From Silurus meridionalis (lineage: Eukaryota > Chordata > Actinopteri > Siluriformes > Siluridae), in assembly GCF_014805685.1 (NCBI RefSeq), contig NC_060892.1, positions 25,011,060 through 25,075,059 of the forward strand: a stretch of DNA of 64,000 nucleotides. Direction: 5' to 3'. The stretch's first letter is position 1; each line of letters begins with the position of its first letter. Below the pieces are notes generated by a model that saw nothing but the letters and a program-made list of their open reading frames with translations, searched no databases and was not told the origin of the DNA. This document shows, piece by piece, positions 23,905 to 36,626 of the stretch. A program made the position numbers and the translations under genes.

Positions 23905-24440
23905 CGGTGGTGTAAAAGTGTTGGCCCCCTTCCTGATTTCTTACTTGTTTGCATGTTTGTCACACTTTAATGTTTTAGATCATCAAACTATTTTCAATTT
24001 TAGTAAAAGATAACACAAGTGAACACAACATGCAGAACAAAACTACATGGCCCTGTGTGAAAAAGTGTTTGACCCCCTGTTAAAACTGGTTTATCACACC
24101 CGAGATCAATTTCTCTAGCCACACCCCCAGGCCTGATTACTGCCACACCTGTTCACAATCAAGAAATCTCTTAAATAGGACCTGCCTGACAAAGTGAAGT
24201 GGACCAACAGATCCTCAAAAGCTACACATCATTCCGAGATCCAAATAAATTCAGAAACAAATGAGAAGAAAGTCATTGAGATCTATCAGTCTGGAAAAAG
24301 TTAAAAAGCCATTTCTAAAGCTTTGGGACTCCAGAGAACCGCATTATTCACAAATGGCAAAAAACATGGAACAGTGGAGAACCTTCCCAGGAGTGGCCAG
24401 CCGACCAAAATTACCCCAAAAGCACAGCGATGACTCCTCC
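23905..24440 (+). mobile_element. Tc1-like transposon, 5' half
   Basis: Starts after a TA with 'cggtggtgtaaaagtgttgg', a TIR of a fish Tc1-like family, and includes 'acatggccctgtgtgaaaaa', 'caggcctgattactgccac' and 'aagctacacatcattccgag'. From 24272 it encodes the transposase N-terminal DNA-binding part: VIEIYQSGKS, stop, KAISKALGLQRT, then HGTVENLPRSGQPTKITP. A stop and a small deletion break the frame. It ends abruptly at 24440 against the minisatellite, so the catalytic half is missing. Confidence 0.85.
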
Positions 24441-24454
24441 ACGACTGGTGTTGA

Positions 24455-24735
24455 TGATCCTCCACTATCATCAACTCCATCTTTATCATTTCCATCTGCA
24501 TCAATACTCGCTTTATAATCAACACAGTCCATCACCAACATCAACACCATCTTCATCATTTCCATCTGCATCAACACTAGCTTCAAAATCAACAGTCCAT
24601 CACCATCATCTAAATCAAGACCATCTTCATCATTTCCATCTGCATCAACACTAGCTTCATGATCAACACAGTCCATCACCAACATCTTCATCACCATTTC
24701 CATTTTCAACTTCATTTCCCTCAACTGACATGATC
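24455..24735. repeat. ~72-bp minisatellite
   Basis: The phrase 'catttccatctgcatcaa' recurs at 24487, 24557 and 24631, giving periods of 70 and 74 bp. Each unit also carries 'actagcttca', 'aatcaacacagtccatcacc' and 'accatcttcatc'. A fourth, degenerate unit runs to about 24735. It is purine-poor on the plus strand and starts where the Tc1-like element stops. The open frames across it are artefacts. Confidence 0.9.
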
Positions 24736-26197
24736 TTCAACACCATCTTAATAATGAACATGGACCATCAACTTCGGGTTATAAGTTGTCGTCTTCGGTC
24801 GCGTGTCCTGCGGAAGCGGAAATCGAAGCTCCTAAACCGAGAGCTGAATGCAATAATAAGCTGTGATGGCGTCTCCTTTTCCCGTTTGTCTCTCGCCGAT
24901 GTTGGTGGCGGGAAAACGGAATAAAAAAAATTAAAAAATTTCTTCTCTGGGATTCTTCCGTCCAAATACCCGGAACACCAGCCTCCATACTGTGGTGTAT
25001 TCTGGCCTTATAACCCGAACCCTGACCACATGTGAGATCATCCTGACTCCAGGCAGACGAAGAAAGAACGCAGCTTTCAAACATGTTCCTTTTGAAGCGC
25101 GGAAACGCAGATCCTTGAACACTGACATGGAGGTATTGAAGAGTGCAACCTTGCAAAGTTTTTTTTTTTTCCCAGTATATTTTTCTTCAAAAAGATGGCT
25201 GAAGGTCAAACGGTCTTTTGTGTGGTCTTCAAAAAAAAAAAATCCAACCTTGTACAATCTATATGGCATTCTTCTTATAATTATAATCATAATCATAATA
25301 ATGATTTTTTCAGCCTGAATAATATCTTTTATACTTCATAGACAACAACAGCAGATGCCTCCTGCTGAAGAAATCACTTGACTCGTCTTGAACTTTCCCA
25401 GCACCGCACAGACCTTCAGATTCCACGGAGAAAAAAAAAGCGTCAATCGGATCGCGTTATTTGGCGACCCGCCAGAACTTCACCTCGCGTTTGAATTTTG
25501 ACGGAAAAGCCGCAAGAAAGAAATTCAAAGGACCGCCAGGCGACGATGATCTCATCGAAAACGACAGCGAATCAAATGCATTAGATACGTTATTTGATCT
25601 TTCGATCTACAAAACAACGTTTTTCAAAATAAATAAATAAATAAACTCGTAGCCACCATGACACGCTAATTGGTATGTCCGAGATCTCCGGTCCCTCTTA
25701 AGATCTGTCTTGTGCACTTAAATCGTGAAATGTATATTATTTTTATTTTATTATTATTCTTTTTTTGGAGTTCATTTAGACAATGGAGCGTTTAAAGAAA
25801 GGCTGCGATTTCTATCGACGTGAATGGGACGGATGCAAAGAGACCTGTTTTCTTTTTTTTTCTTTTTTTTGTCCCTGTTATGCTTGGTAATGGCGCCAAT
25901 AAATTTGGAATGTGTGCATGTGAGAAGACAATAACACCCACACGGCGGATCGTGCTGCAGGGAGTAAACAGTTCGTTCTGGGCAGCCTTTAAGCTCGATT
26001 TTAAGCCAATGGCTTCTGAGTGTGTTGGAAAATGATTAACAGTTTCATTGAAGAAGGAACATATGGTGGCGGAAAAAAAAAAAACGGAGAAATGACGGCG
26101 TGTTCATTCATCGGTTAATGTCTGGTATAATTCTTCCAGTGGATTGTTTTATATACATACAGAACACACGCGTACATAATTTACCCTGGATGACATT
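24736..26197. other. Unique DNA with two GC-richer blocks
   Basis: Bases 24775-25140 and 25430-25620 are GC-richer, CpG-containing and free of recognised repeats ('gatggcgtctccttttcccg', 'gacccgccagaacttcacc'). Overlapping frames on both strands have no known domain. These could be conserved non-coding blocks. Confidence 0.3.
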
Positions 26198-27104
<907 letters not shown>

Positions 27105-27123
27105 TCACATTCAGATACTTTTG

Positions 27124-27125
<2 letters not shown>

Positions 27126-27184
<59 letters not shown>
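27126..27184. repeat. (GT)n microsatellite
   Basis: About 29 uninterrupted GT units. A shorter (GT)n lies at 27551-27571. Confidence 0.97.
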
Positions 27185-27187
<3 letters not shown>

Positions 27188-27934
27188 GATCTGGCACTTT
27201 TGAATCCTACTAAATAGCTCCAGAGGCAAAGAGCATGACTGCAGTTGAGAACTCAGTATCTGCCATGTTTGTCTTTTTTTCTTGACGCCAACCTTCCAAG
27301 GCCCTGGATTAGCAAGAAAAGGAGCTTCCATGTGGTCAGACAGAAGAAACACCATCTAATCTGTGATCGCTCTGTGTGTTTATGCCCACTCTTGTCATGG
27401 AAATCTATCCAGCAAAGCCCACTCAATACCTTCACGATTTCAATAAAACATCGACATGGCTGAAAGAATCTAAATTATTCATCAGGATGACCTCTCGGTC
27501 TTCAGATGCACATTTATTCCAGACATTTCGAGAAGGAATAATGGGGTCTTGTGTGTGTGTGTGTGTGTGTGGGTTCCTGTTATTCACACCACCGTATTAT
27601 TTCTGCATCTGGAGTGGACGGTGGGATTGTGTTAGCGGCTGATGCTTAGGAGTGACAGGCAGTGACTTCCTAGGGACTACTTAGGGATTAAATAGGTGGA
27701 ACATAAAGGTGCCTGTGTTAAAAATAAAGCTGTTTGACTGAGAAAAACAGGCAGTTGTGAACATTTGAGGAGACGGGAACAAGTGTGCAAGGGAAGGTGG
27801 AGAGCCAGGATGGAGAACAGAGCCTTCATGCAGGCTTTAGTTGTGAAAAAGAGAGAGAGAGATGCTCAAAATGACATGAACAGGAGGAATAAAACTTGCT
27901 ACCAAAGAGGTAACAGCTAGCATGACGTCCTGGT
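27185..27934. other. Unique DNA, no gene seen
   Basis: Open frames of 60-88 codons on both strands lack family motifs. Contains the short (GT)n at 27551. Confidence 0.45.
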
Positions 27935-28600
27935 TTGTCCTAGTCTTTGACTTGCTACTAGTACTGGTCTTTGACTCTGCTAGTCTTGATCTTTGACTTG
28001 ACTATGTCTGGCCTTTGACTTGGCACTAGTCTTGGTCTCTGTCTTTGCTAGTCTTAGTCCTTGATTTGACACTAATATTGTTTTTTGACTTGGCTACTCC
28101 TTATTTTTGACTTGGCAAGTCCTGATCATTGACTTGGCTAATCCATTATTCAACTTGCTAATAGTATTGGTCTTTGACTCTGCTAGCCCTGGTCTTTGAC
28201 TTAGCACTATTACTGATCTTTGGCTTTGCTAGTTTTAGTCTTTGATTTGGCAAGTCCTTGTCTTTGACATGGCTAGTACTGGTCTTTGTGTTGGCACTAG
28301 TCTTGGTCTTTGACTTGCCATTAGTATTGATCTTTGACTTGGCACTAATCTTGGTTTTTGCCTTGGTTAGACTTGGTTAGCCCTGGTTTTGACTTAGCTA
28401 GTCCTGTTCTTTGACTTGGCACTAATCTTGGTCTTTGACTTGGAACTAGTCTTTACTTTGACTTGGAACTAATCTTGTTTTTTTATTTGACTAGTCCTGT
28501 TCTTTGACTTGGCACTAATCTTGGTCTTTGACTTGTCAATAATCTTGGTCTTTGACTTGACACTAGCCCTGGTCTTTGCTGTGACTAACCCTTGTTTGTT
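27935..28600. repeat. Degenerate minisatellite, block 1
   Basis: Roughly 20-24-bp units of the form 'ctagtcctggtctttgactt' and 'ggcactaatcttggtctttg', with more than 25 diverged copies. Unit length and sequence drift, so it is old. The same consensus returns in block 2 about 690 bp later. Confidence 0.9.
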
Positions 28601-29289
28601 GTTAGTGACTTCTTTAAATTTATTAGTTCATGCATTTTTTTAGTTCTCCTTGTTGTAGTAAATCAAATGTAAATCAGCCAAGATTTGAAGAGTCTTTTTA
28701 CTCTTTATTTCTCTCTATGCCCCACGACACCATGTATCAGACTATAGAAAGTGCAAATACGTTATACAACAGACAGTAAATTCATACACAACGCAATGCA
28801 TGTCAACAAGATCAAACAACTAAAAAGTGTTCAATGCGAAAAAGCAGTGCAAACAAATATCTGCAAATTACTGACTGTCAAGAAAAGTGTAGCAGCAATA
28901 TTGAGTAAAGAGTCCATCTATAATACCCAAGTGAAGTAATTCACTGAATAATAAATGAGACTTGAGCATAAAATGTTTTCAGTATGTGAAGTCTTTAGGC
29001 TAAGCATCTGAGGCCATCCTGAGCAGCAGCATTCGATTTTCAGGGGCTGAAGGTTCAGAACAGGAGTAAAGAATCAAAATACATCAGGTAGACCGGACCA
29101 GAGGGCAGATCAAATCAGGATCATGCATGATCTCACCAGGCTGTAGGAGTAACGTGTAGCTTGAAAGAAAGAGAAAGGAAAAAACAAAGAGAACCTGGAT
29201 TATAAGTTATGTTCTTGTGGAGGTTTAAGGAGAAGTCTTGATAATATTACGGTCTGATTATTATTTGATTGAGTTTTGATTTTTTTGTC
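28601..29289. other. Unique spacer between minisatellite blocks
   Basis: No unit of the flanking minisatellite and no recognised repeat or gene. Confidence 0.5.
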
Positions 29290-29850
29290 TCGACCTTCTA
29301 AAGACATGGCCGTCAACTTGATCTTTGCTCAGCTAGTCCTGGTCTTGTCTCAACCAACTTGAGACATGGCCTTGATATGATCTTTGCTAGTTTTGGTTTT
29401 TGATTCAGCTAGTTCTGGTCTTGTGTCAACCAACTTAAGACATAGCCTTGACTTGGTTTTTGCTGGTCAGGTCTTTGTATACTGAAATTCTTTGTCTTTG
29501 ACTCAGCTAGTCCTTGTCTTTCACTTGGATATTCCTAGTCTTTGACTTGGCTAGTCGGCATCTTTTTACTCAACTAGTTCTAGTCTTGTCTAAACCAACG
29601 TATGACATGGCCTTGACTGGATCTCGGCTAGTCCTGCTCTTTTAACGGCTAGTCCTGCTCTTTGAACAGCTAGTCCTGCTCTTTAACTCGGCTAGTCCTG
29701 CTCTCTTTTACACTGCTAGTCCTGCTCTTTGACTCGGCTAGTCCTGCTCTCTTTCACACGGCTAGTCCTGCTCTCTTTCACACGGCAAGTCCTGCTCTCT
29801 TTTACACGGCTAGTCCTGCTCTTTGAACGGCTAGTACTGGGCTTGGTTTG
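29290..29850. repeat. Degenerate minisatellite, block 2
   Basis: The first part (29330-29620) has diverged 'cagctagtcctggtcttg' and 'tctcaaccaacttgagacatgg' units, a longer composite period. The last 210 bp (29625-29838) is a much more uniform array of about nine 'ggctagtcctgctctttgaa' units of 21-29 bp, so it was homogenised more recently than the rest. Confidence 0.9.
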
Positions 29851-31599
29851 AGAGACCACTTGTAGGTTATATATAGGGGCAGCAGCATCCAAATCTCCCA
29901 GTTAAAACTCATGAACATTCTAGATCTCAGATTTTCCTAATAAAAAGCTATACACAGATTGTTTTTCTCCAAAAATTTGTGTCTGTATCTGCCTTAATTT
30001 GCTTGTCGAGTCTTGTTTGTTCTATGTGTGTCCTGTAAAGAAGAAAAAAACCACTTTTTTTTTAATAACCAATTGTATGTGTCTACATCAAATCCTGAAC
30101 TACATGATGCTTCAAATCAATATGTAGCTGTAAATCATAAGCACATTAACCCGCCCACCAGAACCGCCCACCAGCCCACAGTGATGGATAGTAATCGAGT
30201 TATTATGAGTAATCTGCAGCCACAGCTTTCATTTATCCTGTTAAATCATAGTATTAGCGACAGATTTTCCAAACAATAACAAAAACAATTGTTAGCGTGA
30301 CCAGAGGAAAAGCAACACTGGGTCTGACTAAAGGTGGACATTATTACTCTTGCATCTACATCTCCTAGACTACGAGGTGCTATCGAAAAATTATAAAACG
30401 AGCTCTGTTTAGGAGGGTGGGCGTTAGGCTAGGAACCTGACCCCCTATTTGCATGTTATACAGTCGTAATAAAGCATTTCGCTGCGTGTATGAATGTGTA
30501 TGTGACACATTACATTTGATTTGGCAGAAAGAATCATGTTTAGATGATATCACTGGAAATATCATTTGTATCTCCACTCTATACTCCAGCACATATCCTG
30601 GTCCCTGGTGGTCTAATGATCCAGAGCGACTTAACCAAGCAGTTGACTGTTTAGGGGCTTTATAAGCACCCAGCAGTGGTAGTTTGGTTTTAGGGGTACT
30701 GGGTATTTGGACCAGCGCCTTAACCTCCTCTAAAACGAGCGTTTGTGAACGATCTCCTCTTTTGCACAAAATGTCCCTGAAATGTATAGAAAAGAAAACC
30801 CGTGGTATTCATCAGCACAAACAGGAAGAGACGACATATACAGTATATATACACTGTATAAAGAAAGAAAATTGAGAGCCAAAACGACAAACACTGTATC
30901 ACCGACCACTGCGATGTAGCTCTAAATTAAAAGTTCCTCTGCATGAGGAAATGTATAAAACATGAGCTGGGAAAAAAAAAAAAAAAAAAAAGGTGGCGTG
31001 GTTTCCTCTGAACGTCACGTTACGAGTCCGGGGTGAAATTCAGCTGTGAGCCGCTTTGATTCTACTGTCTGAAGCTTGTTTACTACTGTAGCTGATGGAG
31101 GAGGAAACCAAACAAATAAATCAGAAACCTGCAGTTGGAACAGGAGATAAAGGAGAGAGAGAGATGGGAAGATAGAGAAAGAGAGAGAGAGAGAGAAAAA
31201 CACCTCGGGGCGTCCATCCTGTTTACCTGCTCCTGCTATTATTTTAAGCCTGAAGTCAGAGAAAAATAAATGCGAAATGCAAGCAGGAAAAAATCATCGT
31301 ATTGAATATTAAACGGCGAAGGAGGATCGAATTACGAAAGCTTTCCATCACGCTCGATTTCGGATCGCTGAGACGCCGTGCGCGAATCTTTACATAAAAT
31401 AAAATAGATTACCTTTAGTCGATTTCAAATGAGTGGCCCAGACTCAGGCCGGGGGACCGTAAAGTAATAAAGCTGGAAAAGAGGCTTTTCTGTACAACAG
31501 GCCGTTTTAGATCTGCAGCGTACAGTATTGTAGCCATGTAACCGCTCGTCATCTGCCCGTGTCTTTCTTGAAATTAATCGATGGACCGATGCAATTTTT
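29851..31599. other. Unique DNA; decayed repeat traces
   Basis: Bases 30470-30530 ('aataaagcatttcgctgcg', 'gtgtatgtgacacatt') resemble a LINE 3' tail common in fish, and 30600-30720 may be a very decayed SINE. Poly(A) at 30970-30991; (GA)n-rich tract at 31155-31196. No gene. Confidence 0.4.
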
Positions 31600-31747
31600 G
31601 TATTTTTTATTTAAGAAGTTATTGTCAGCCATGTCATATTGAAAAATGACAAATGAACCAAACGAACTCAAAAGAAGCTTCGTTCTTTTTTGACAAACCA
31701 GTTTCGAAGGAACGAGGCACTAAAATCTGCCGATCTTCCCATCACTG
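31600..31747. mobile_element. hAT-like element, one end
   Basis: The right edge 'gccgatcttcccatcactg' is the reverse of a CAGTGATGGGAAGATCG-type hAT terminus, and 'gaaggaacgaggcactaaaa' and 'gaactcaaaagaag' belong to the body of that family. The other terminus is not seen, so the left boundary is approximate. Confidence 0.5.
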
Positions 31748-32019
31748 ATGTCCAAGGAACCATAATTTGTAGTTCCATCACGCAGTAATATTTAAATAAG
31801 ACTTTGTAAATAGTGGTGGATTCTGATTGATCATTTTACTCCATGTTTAGACACTGGCTTCACATCTAAGTGGCTTGTCTTGAAGAAGTAAATTCTGTCA
31901 ATGCATTTGGAAAACTACCTAAGTTTTATCGTACGATGACAATAATTTAAAAATTTCAAATATCGCCTGATATATCGGCAACATTGATTTATTGGTCGAC
32001 CGCTTTATGCAAAAAAAAA

Positions 32020-32358
32020 AAGTGTTGGGACGTGTTTTCCAGCCATATATGGTTCTTCTTAAAACTTCTACCACAGTTGTCTTTGGCTGTGTTGGAATTT
32101 TATTTTCCCTTCACTTGGACTACAAGATCCGAACCTGTTCCAAGCACAGCACATACGGTTTGCATGAGTTGGAAGATGTGGAAGATCTTGAGTGGCTTGC
32201 TGTAGAACCCCAGGCTTCCTCACAATCACTTCATTCTGTAATAGTACATGACCTCACTAACACCCTTGTGTCTAAGGGTAGAGTAGTACATCTTCAGGTT
32301 ATTTTCAGAGCAAATAGGGACCGAGTTCAGAAAGCACACGCCAACAAGTCAGGTATGA
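32020..32358 (+). mobile_element. Tc1-A element, decayed
   Basis: 'agccatatatggttcttctt', 'cttcacttggactacaag', 'gaacctgttccaagcac', 'gtggaagatcttgagtggc' and 'cctcactaacacccttgtg' follow the family order; the HLWDEL segment is deleted ('tagaaccccaggcttcctc'). The 124-codon frame across it is an accident of decay. Confidence 0.75.
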
Positions 32359-32810
32359 TTGTTTAATAATAGAAATTTGATCGTGTTAGCTTCAAAATGC
32401 TAGTATTTACTCCACGCCAATAAAAGATGGTATCATGGAATAGTTCATTTGAATCACTAAGTAGTGACTATAGTTTTATGAAGCGAAGCGAATGGTCTCA
32501 AGTGCTTGAAACGCGAGATGTTAACAAGGAAACCGTAACCCGAGGCACGTGAAAGACGGCACCATGTGAGAAAAAGGCGAGACTTTATCCGAGTGATAAT
32601 TAGCTGAGAATGGGATTCAGACGCATGTGCTATGAAACGTGGAGGTGCTGTAGTTGATGTGGGACCGAAGTTCATAGTAAATAAAACATAATTGGAAAGA
32701 GCTTATTTTGTTTTTTCTCACACTAAGAATTTTTCTTTCTTTAAATGATAGATAATAAATAAAAGAAAGAACGAAAAAATAAACTTTTGTTGCGCATTTT
32801 TATAAAGAAA

Positions 32811-32905
32811 TATCATTGCACAGAAAAAACAGAAATAAATAAGTAAAAAGGTGGCGCAATACCACTTTTTACTTATTTATATCTGTATATTTTTGTGCAA
32901 TGATA
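32811..32905. repeat. 95-bp near-perfect hairpin
   Basis: The left arm, starting 'tatcattgcacagaaaa' and ending 'aaataagtaaaaagg', pairs with the right arm 'ctttttacttatttatatc' to 'tttttgtgcaatgata'. Arms are about 43 nt with about four mismatches, and the loop is about ten bases ('tggcgcaata'). It may be a tiny foldback element or a miRNA-like hairpin. Confidence 0.85.
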
Positions 32906-33046
32906 CATTGAAAAGCAAACACTGATTTATTGTATACGTTCCTTTTGTTCATATTCGAGAAACTGGAATGGAATAACGAGTGGATGAAATTGGGCATTTT
33001 TGGCTCTAACAGAAGATCTTGTGGAAGATGAAGAACAGGAGAGAAG

Positions 33047-33440
33047 ATGTTAGGACGCTCCGTCACCCCTGCAGTCAAACATGGAGGTTGTTTCTGATTG
33101 TTTTGGCACCTTCGGGAAAGTGAAAGGAATCCTGAACCAACATTGCTTGCAATTCCATACTTCACCACTATGCAATTCTGATCATTGGAATCAGCGTTAC
33201 TAAGACGAAGTGTTATTTAGGGATCATCATAGCACCCCTGCCCCGGTCACTGCACCTAAATCCTATTGAACTGCTCTGGGACGTGAACTAATCTCGTGAA
33301 AACTAGTAAGGAAAATCTTCGGCACGTTTTCCAAAAGTCCTGGCAAAGTATTTCAGCTGAATGTTTTATTAGCAACAAAGTGGCCACATGCTAAATGGTT
33401 ATTTATGCTAAGGAAGGATTTTTTCAATGGAAATAAAGTT
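33047..33440 (+). mobile_element. Tc1-like transposase remnant, C-terminal half
   Basis: Frames give SVTPAVKHGGCF (33057-33092), as in the 'VKHGGGSVMVWGCF' block of Tc1 transposases, and HLNPIELLWDVN (33253-33288), as in the DLNPIELLW block holding the last catalytic acid. Between them, 'ttgcttgcaattccatac' fits the 'YxxILxxH' region, and 'aaggaaggattttttcaatgg' fits the GGFFDE-like end. Stops and frameshifts are many. This family differs from Tc1-A. Confidence 0.75.
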
Positions 33441-34529
33441 GTACATTTTAAATATTTGTTTGCTTAAAGTAAATCTCAATACCATAGACTAGACAAAATC
33501 AAAACCTAGTTTCGTAAACACCCATATAAATAAATAACCGTGTTGTGCAAATTCGCTAATTCGTTTGCAATCTAAGCGGAAGGTAAACGATCAAAGGCCA
33601 CGGCAGATTTTCGCGAATTTGCGATCACCTGAGATACGCAACGAAGGAAATAAAGCGAGAAAAAAATCTCGGCGGCTAAAGGTCTTCCCGTAATAAGCGC
33701 AGAGAAAGATTTGAGATATGCATAAAACAAAATATCGATCATCTGACAGCAGTACAGCGTGGTTCACTTGACATTTAGACATGTATACAATATTGATTTA
33801 CAGTTCAATATTATTTCCCTCAACTACTTTCAAACATAAGTGCTCACCTGTCAAATCAATAGTTATTTTAGAAGGAGAAACACCTGAGTCCGAGAAGAAA
33901 ATCTTTTTATTTATTGAATTTTTTTAATGCTTTTATATTCGGAGCAGAATAGTTTAATATCCTTAGAATTGAGGAAATTATCATCAAACCTTACGTTCGG
34001 ATTCCTTGGAGTAATTATTCGAATAAAAGAAAGAAAAACATGAAATATTGACGGTATCGCAATAAATTCTAGGTGTGTGCAAACATCAATACTTTATCAC
34101 CAAGGTTCCTTTTTTTTCCCGCATCAAGCAATCGATCGAGTCAGTCATCCGGACTGAGTGGGGGGGGGGAAACAAACAAACAAAAAAATGACCGTCTAAA
34201 TAAACAGCTCAACAAGTGAGTAATAAAAATACGATCTTGTGGTAGGGTTTGGACTTGCACATCGACACAGGGGAATTTGCATGTATATAGAAAACTGCTG
34301 AAGCTGTGCAACGTGAAAGGTGGAGATGCTGGAGGACGTTGATACGCTGCTAATCCGCAACGTGTATGAATTTGAGCGCGTTTCATATAGCAGAGCGCTA
34401 GATTTAACTTGGGGCTCGTCGATAGATACCTTTTTTTCACGCTAATGGTGCGTGAAAGGTCACTGATTTCTAGCTGTCGAATGCAATAACAGTCTTTTTT
34501 ATTTTACACAAGTTTGGAAAATTTGTTTA
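33441..34529. other. Unique DNA, no gene seen
   Basis: AT-rich with a GC-richer part at 33540-33720. No recognised repeats or coding motifs. Confidence 0.45.
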
Positions 34530-34754
34530 TTGCATTTGGAGGAACATGCTGACCAAATTTGATCCAAGTGCTACCAACACAGTAGCGCCACCACTGGGTC
34601 ATAATTTGAGAATACGTTCATGGTGGTAACTATGAGGTTGTTTGTCCTTGATTTTGTCTAAGATTCTTGCCAGTAAAATATCTTAAGAATGATCAGTTTA
34701 ATGTTTGTAGGATTGATTAGGAATCACTACTGTGCCAAATGATAAAAAATTTGA

Positions 34755-34785
<31 letters not shown>

Positions 34786-34935
34786 CCTAGACTGCTTTTG
34801 GCAGACCATAGAACCATCTAACGAAAAGTTATGAAATTTGGCACACTGATTGGGAAGAGTCTAAGGAACATCCTCACCAAAACTGAGCCAAGTGCTACTA
34901 ACACAGTAGCGCCACCACTGGGCCATATTTGGAAG
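34530..34935 (+). repeat. Direct repeat pair around a (CTT)n tract
   Basis: Two related copies, 34536-34605 and 34863-34930, share 'ccaagtgctaccaacacagt' / 'ccaagtgctactaacacagt' followed by 'agcgccaccactgggycata'. The preceding 'aggaacatgctgaccaaa' and 'aggaacatcctcaccaaa' also match. A (CTT)n tract lies between them at 34757-34787. The pattern suggests a partial or duplicated DNA element that I cannot name. Confidence 0.75.
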
Positions 34936-35408
34936 GATATTTTACGGTCCATCAACTTGACTGTTTGTACTCAATTCCGTCTGAGCTTCTCATCAGTGCG
35001 ATATCTGATATATGAGTGGTTAAATAATCGGAAGACTCAAATTGACGCAAACAAATAAGTCAATTTTGGCATTGATCTATCTTTTCTTCTTGTTGTTTTC
35101 CCGGCTAGACAGTCTATGAAGAACCAGCTGGTAAAAAATCAATGCTTTATATTGGTATACATTTGTTTAATTTATATAGTGATTATATAGCGATACTATA
35201 GTTTATATAGTGATATAGTGATACAGAGTACGGCATGTAGTAAAATGCTTTTTAGGACTGTACATGTAGAATGAAAAACATGAAAAATAGCAATATAATA
35301 TAGCTAAAAAAATAATAAAGTACTATAAAAATGTATAAAAGTATGTTAAATATAGCCTAACTGAAGTATGAAAATTAAGGTTAAGAATAATATAAAAAAT
35401 ACACACAC

Positions 35409-35410
<2 letters not shown>

Positions 35411-35461
<51 letters not shown>
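35411..35461. repeat. (AAT)n microsatellite
   Basis: About 17 TAA units in a very AT-rich setting. Confidence 0.95.
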
Positions 35462-35462
<1 letters not shown>

Positions 35463-35670
35463 TAAATTAAATGGGGGCCAAACACTGCAAATGGACAATA
35501 ACCATACTGTTATTTTACATTTTAAATTTACTTAAATATAAATATTATTATTATTACTATTATTCACTGTCATCATCATTGACTTATACATGTCATTAAT
35601 GTTTTGCCAGCAACACAGGTAGACAAATTAGCAACGTAGGATTCGACTTGTTGGGCACAGAGGCAATGCC

Positions 35671-35745
35671 AGTTCAGTTCAGTTGGATTTTAACAGTGGA
35701 CATTGTCCCAGAGGAGCTTTACAGATATAAACAAATGACAAATAA
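35671..35745 (+). repeat. Dispersed repeat, second copy of the 6.47-kb family
   Basis: 'gttcagttcagttggatttt', 'gtggacattgtcccagagga' and 'gctttacagatataaac' match the start of the family seen at 6465. Confidence 0.5.
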
Positions 35746-36584
35746 ATTAATTAAGAGCCTTTTCACCGCTGGCGTTTATTCCTTCTCCTTTCTTTATTTT
35801 TAAACGGCGCTTTTGGCGTCGCATTATCACTTCGATCATAATAAAGCGGTTTCGCCTTCAACACTTCCAGTACTGTCTGGGTGTCGGTCCATGGCTATTT
35901 TATTCTAATTAGTTTTTTCCCGTTAATGCGCAGGCTGTTTCGTATTCGCATGTTCGGTCTGATCTCTTTTATGTCGGGAAAAATGCATAATGCATGTATC
36001 AAACGGAATACTGAAAGACATTGGGAAAAGAAGCTCAGGACCATTATTCATATTCTGTGGCCTCGGGACATAATATAGCATTTGAGATCTAAAAGTGATG
36101 ATGAGAGTAAGAGAAGAACTTTGCACCCGATCGATCAAGAGTAATCTTGTTGCGGAGAAGTTCTAATATGTTTTCTTATGATTGCATGTGCTGAAGAGGG
36201 ATTGAGCATCCCACTACTGTCTATATTGCATATCAAATGTTTAGGAAATGGTTCGAGTAGGCTGCCAACTGTAAAAGTTCAGAGGCCTATCAAACCATCC
36301 TTTAAAAAAAAAAAAAAAAGAAAAAAAAAAAAGAAATCCATTTTCTATTGCCATTAAACTCACTCATCCAATGGGCGAGCGACTCCGTTGAGTGTTTACT
36401 TTTTCCCTAAAGCCCTTCATCCCCATCCCTCTTCTCTGCCTCGTTTGTTATGTTACCAAGGGCGTATTTATTTAAGCCAAGATTTCTCATAAGCTGAGGT
36501 GTACTCGGGGGACAGAGAAGGTGAGGAAGACAGAGAGTGCTCATAACTCATTTCATGCCTGTCTCCTCAGCCCTGGAGCCACTC

Positions 36585-36626
<42 letters not shown>

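Noticed and set aside
24261..24724. Acidic Met/Asp-rich 126-codon minus-strand frame
   Set aside because: It is a translation of the ~72-bp minisatellite and adjoining Tc1 sequence.
30360..30410. 'ggtgctatcgaaaaattata' as a mariner-type terminus
   Set aside because: No matching second terminus, no TA pair and no transposase remnant nearby.
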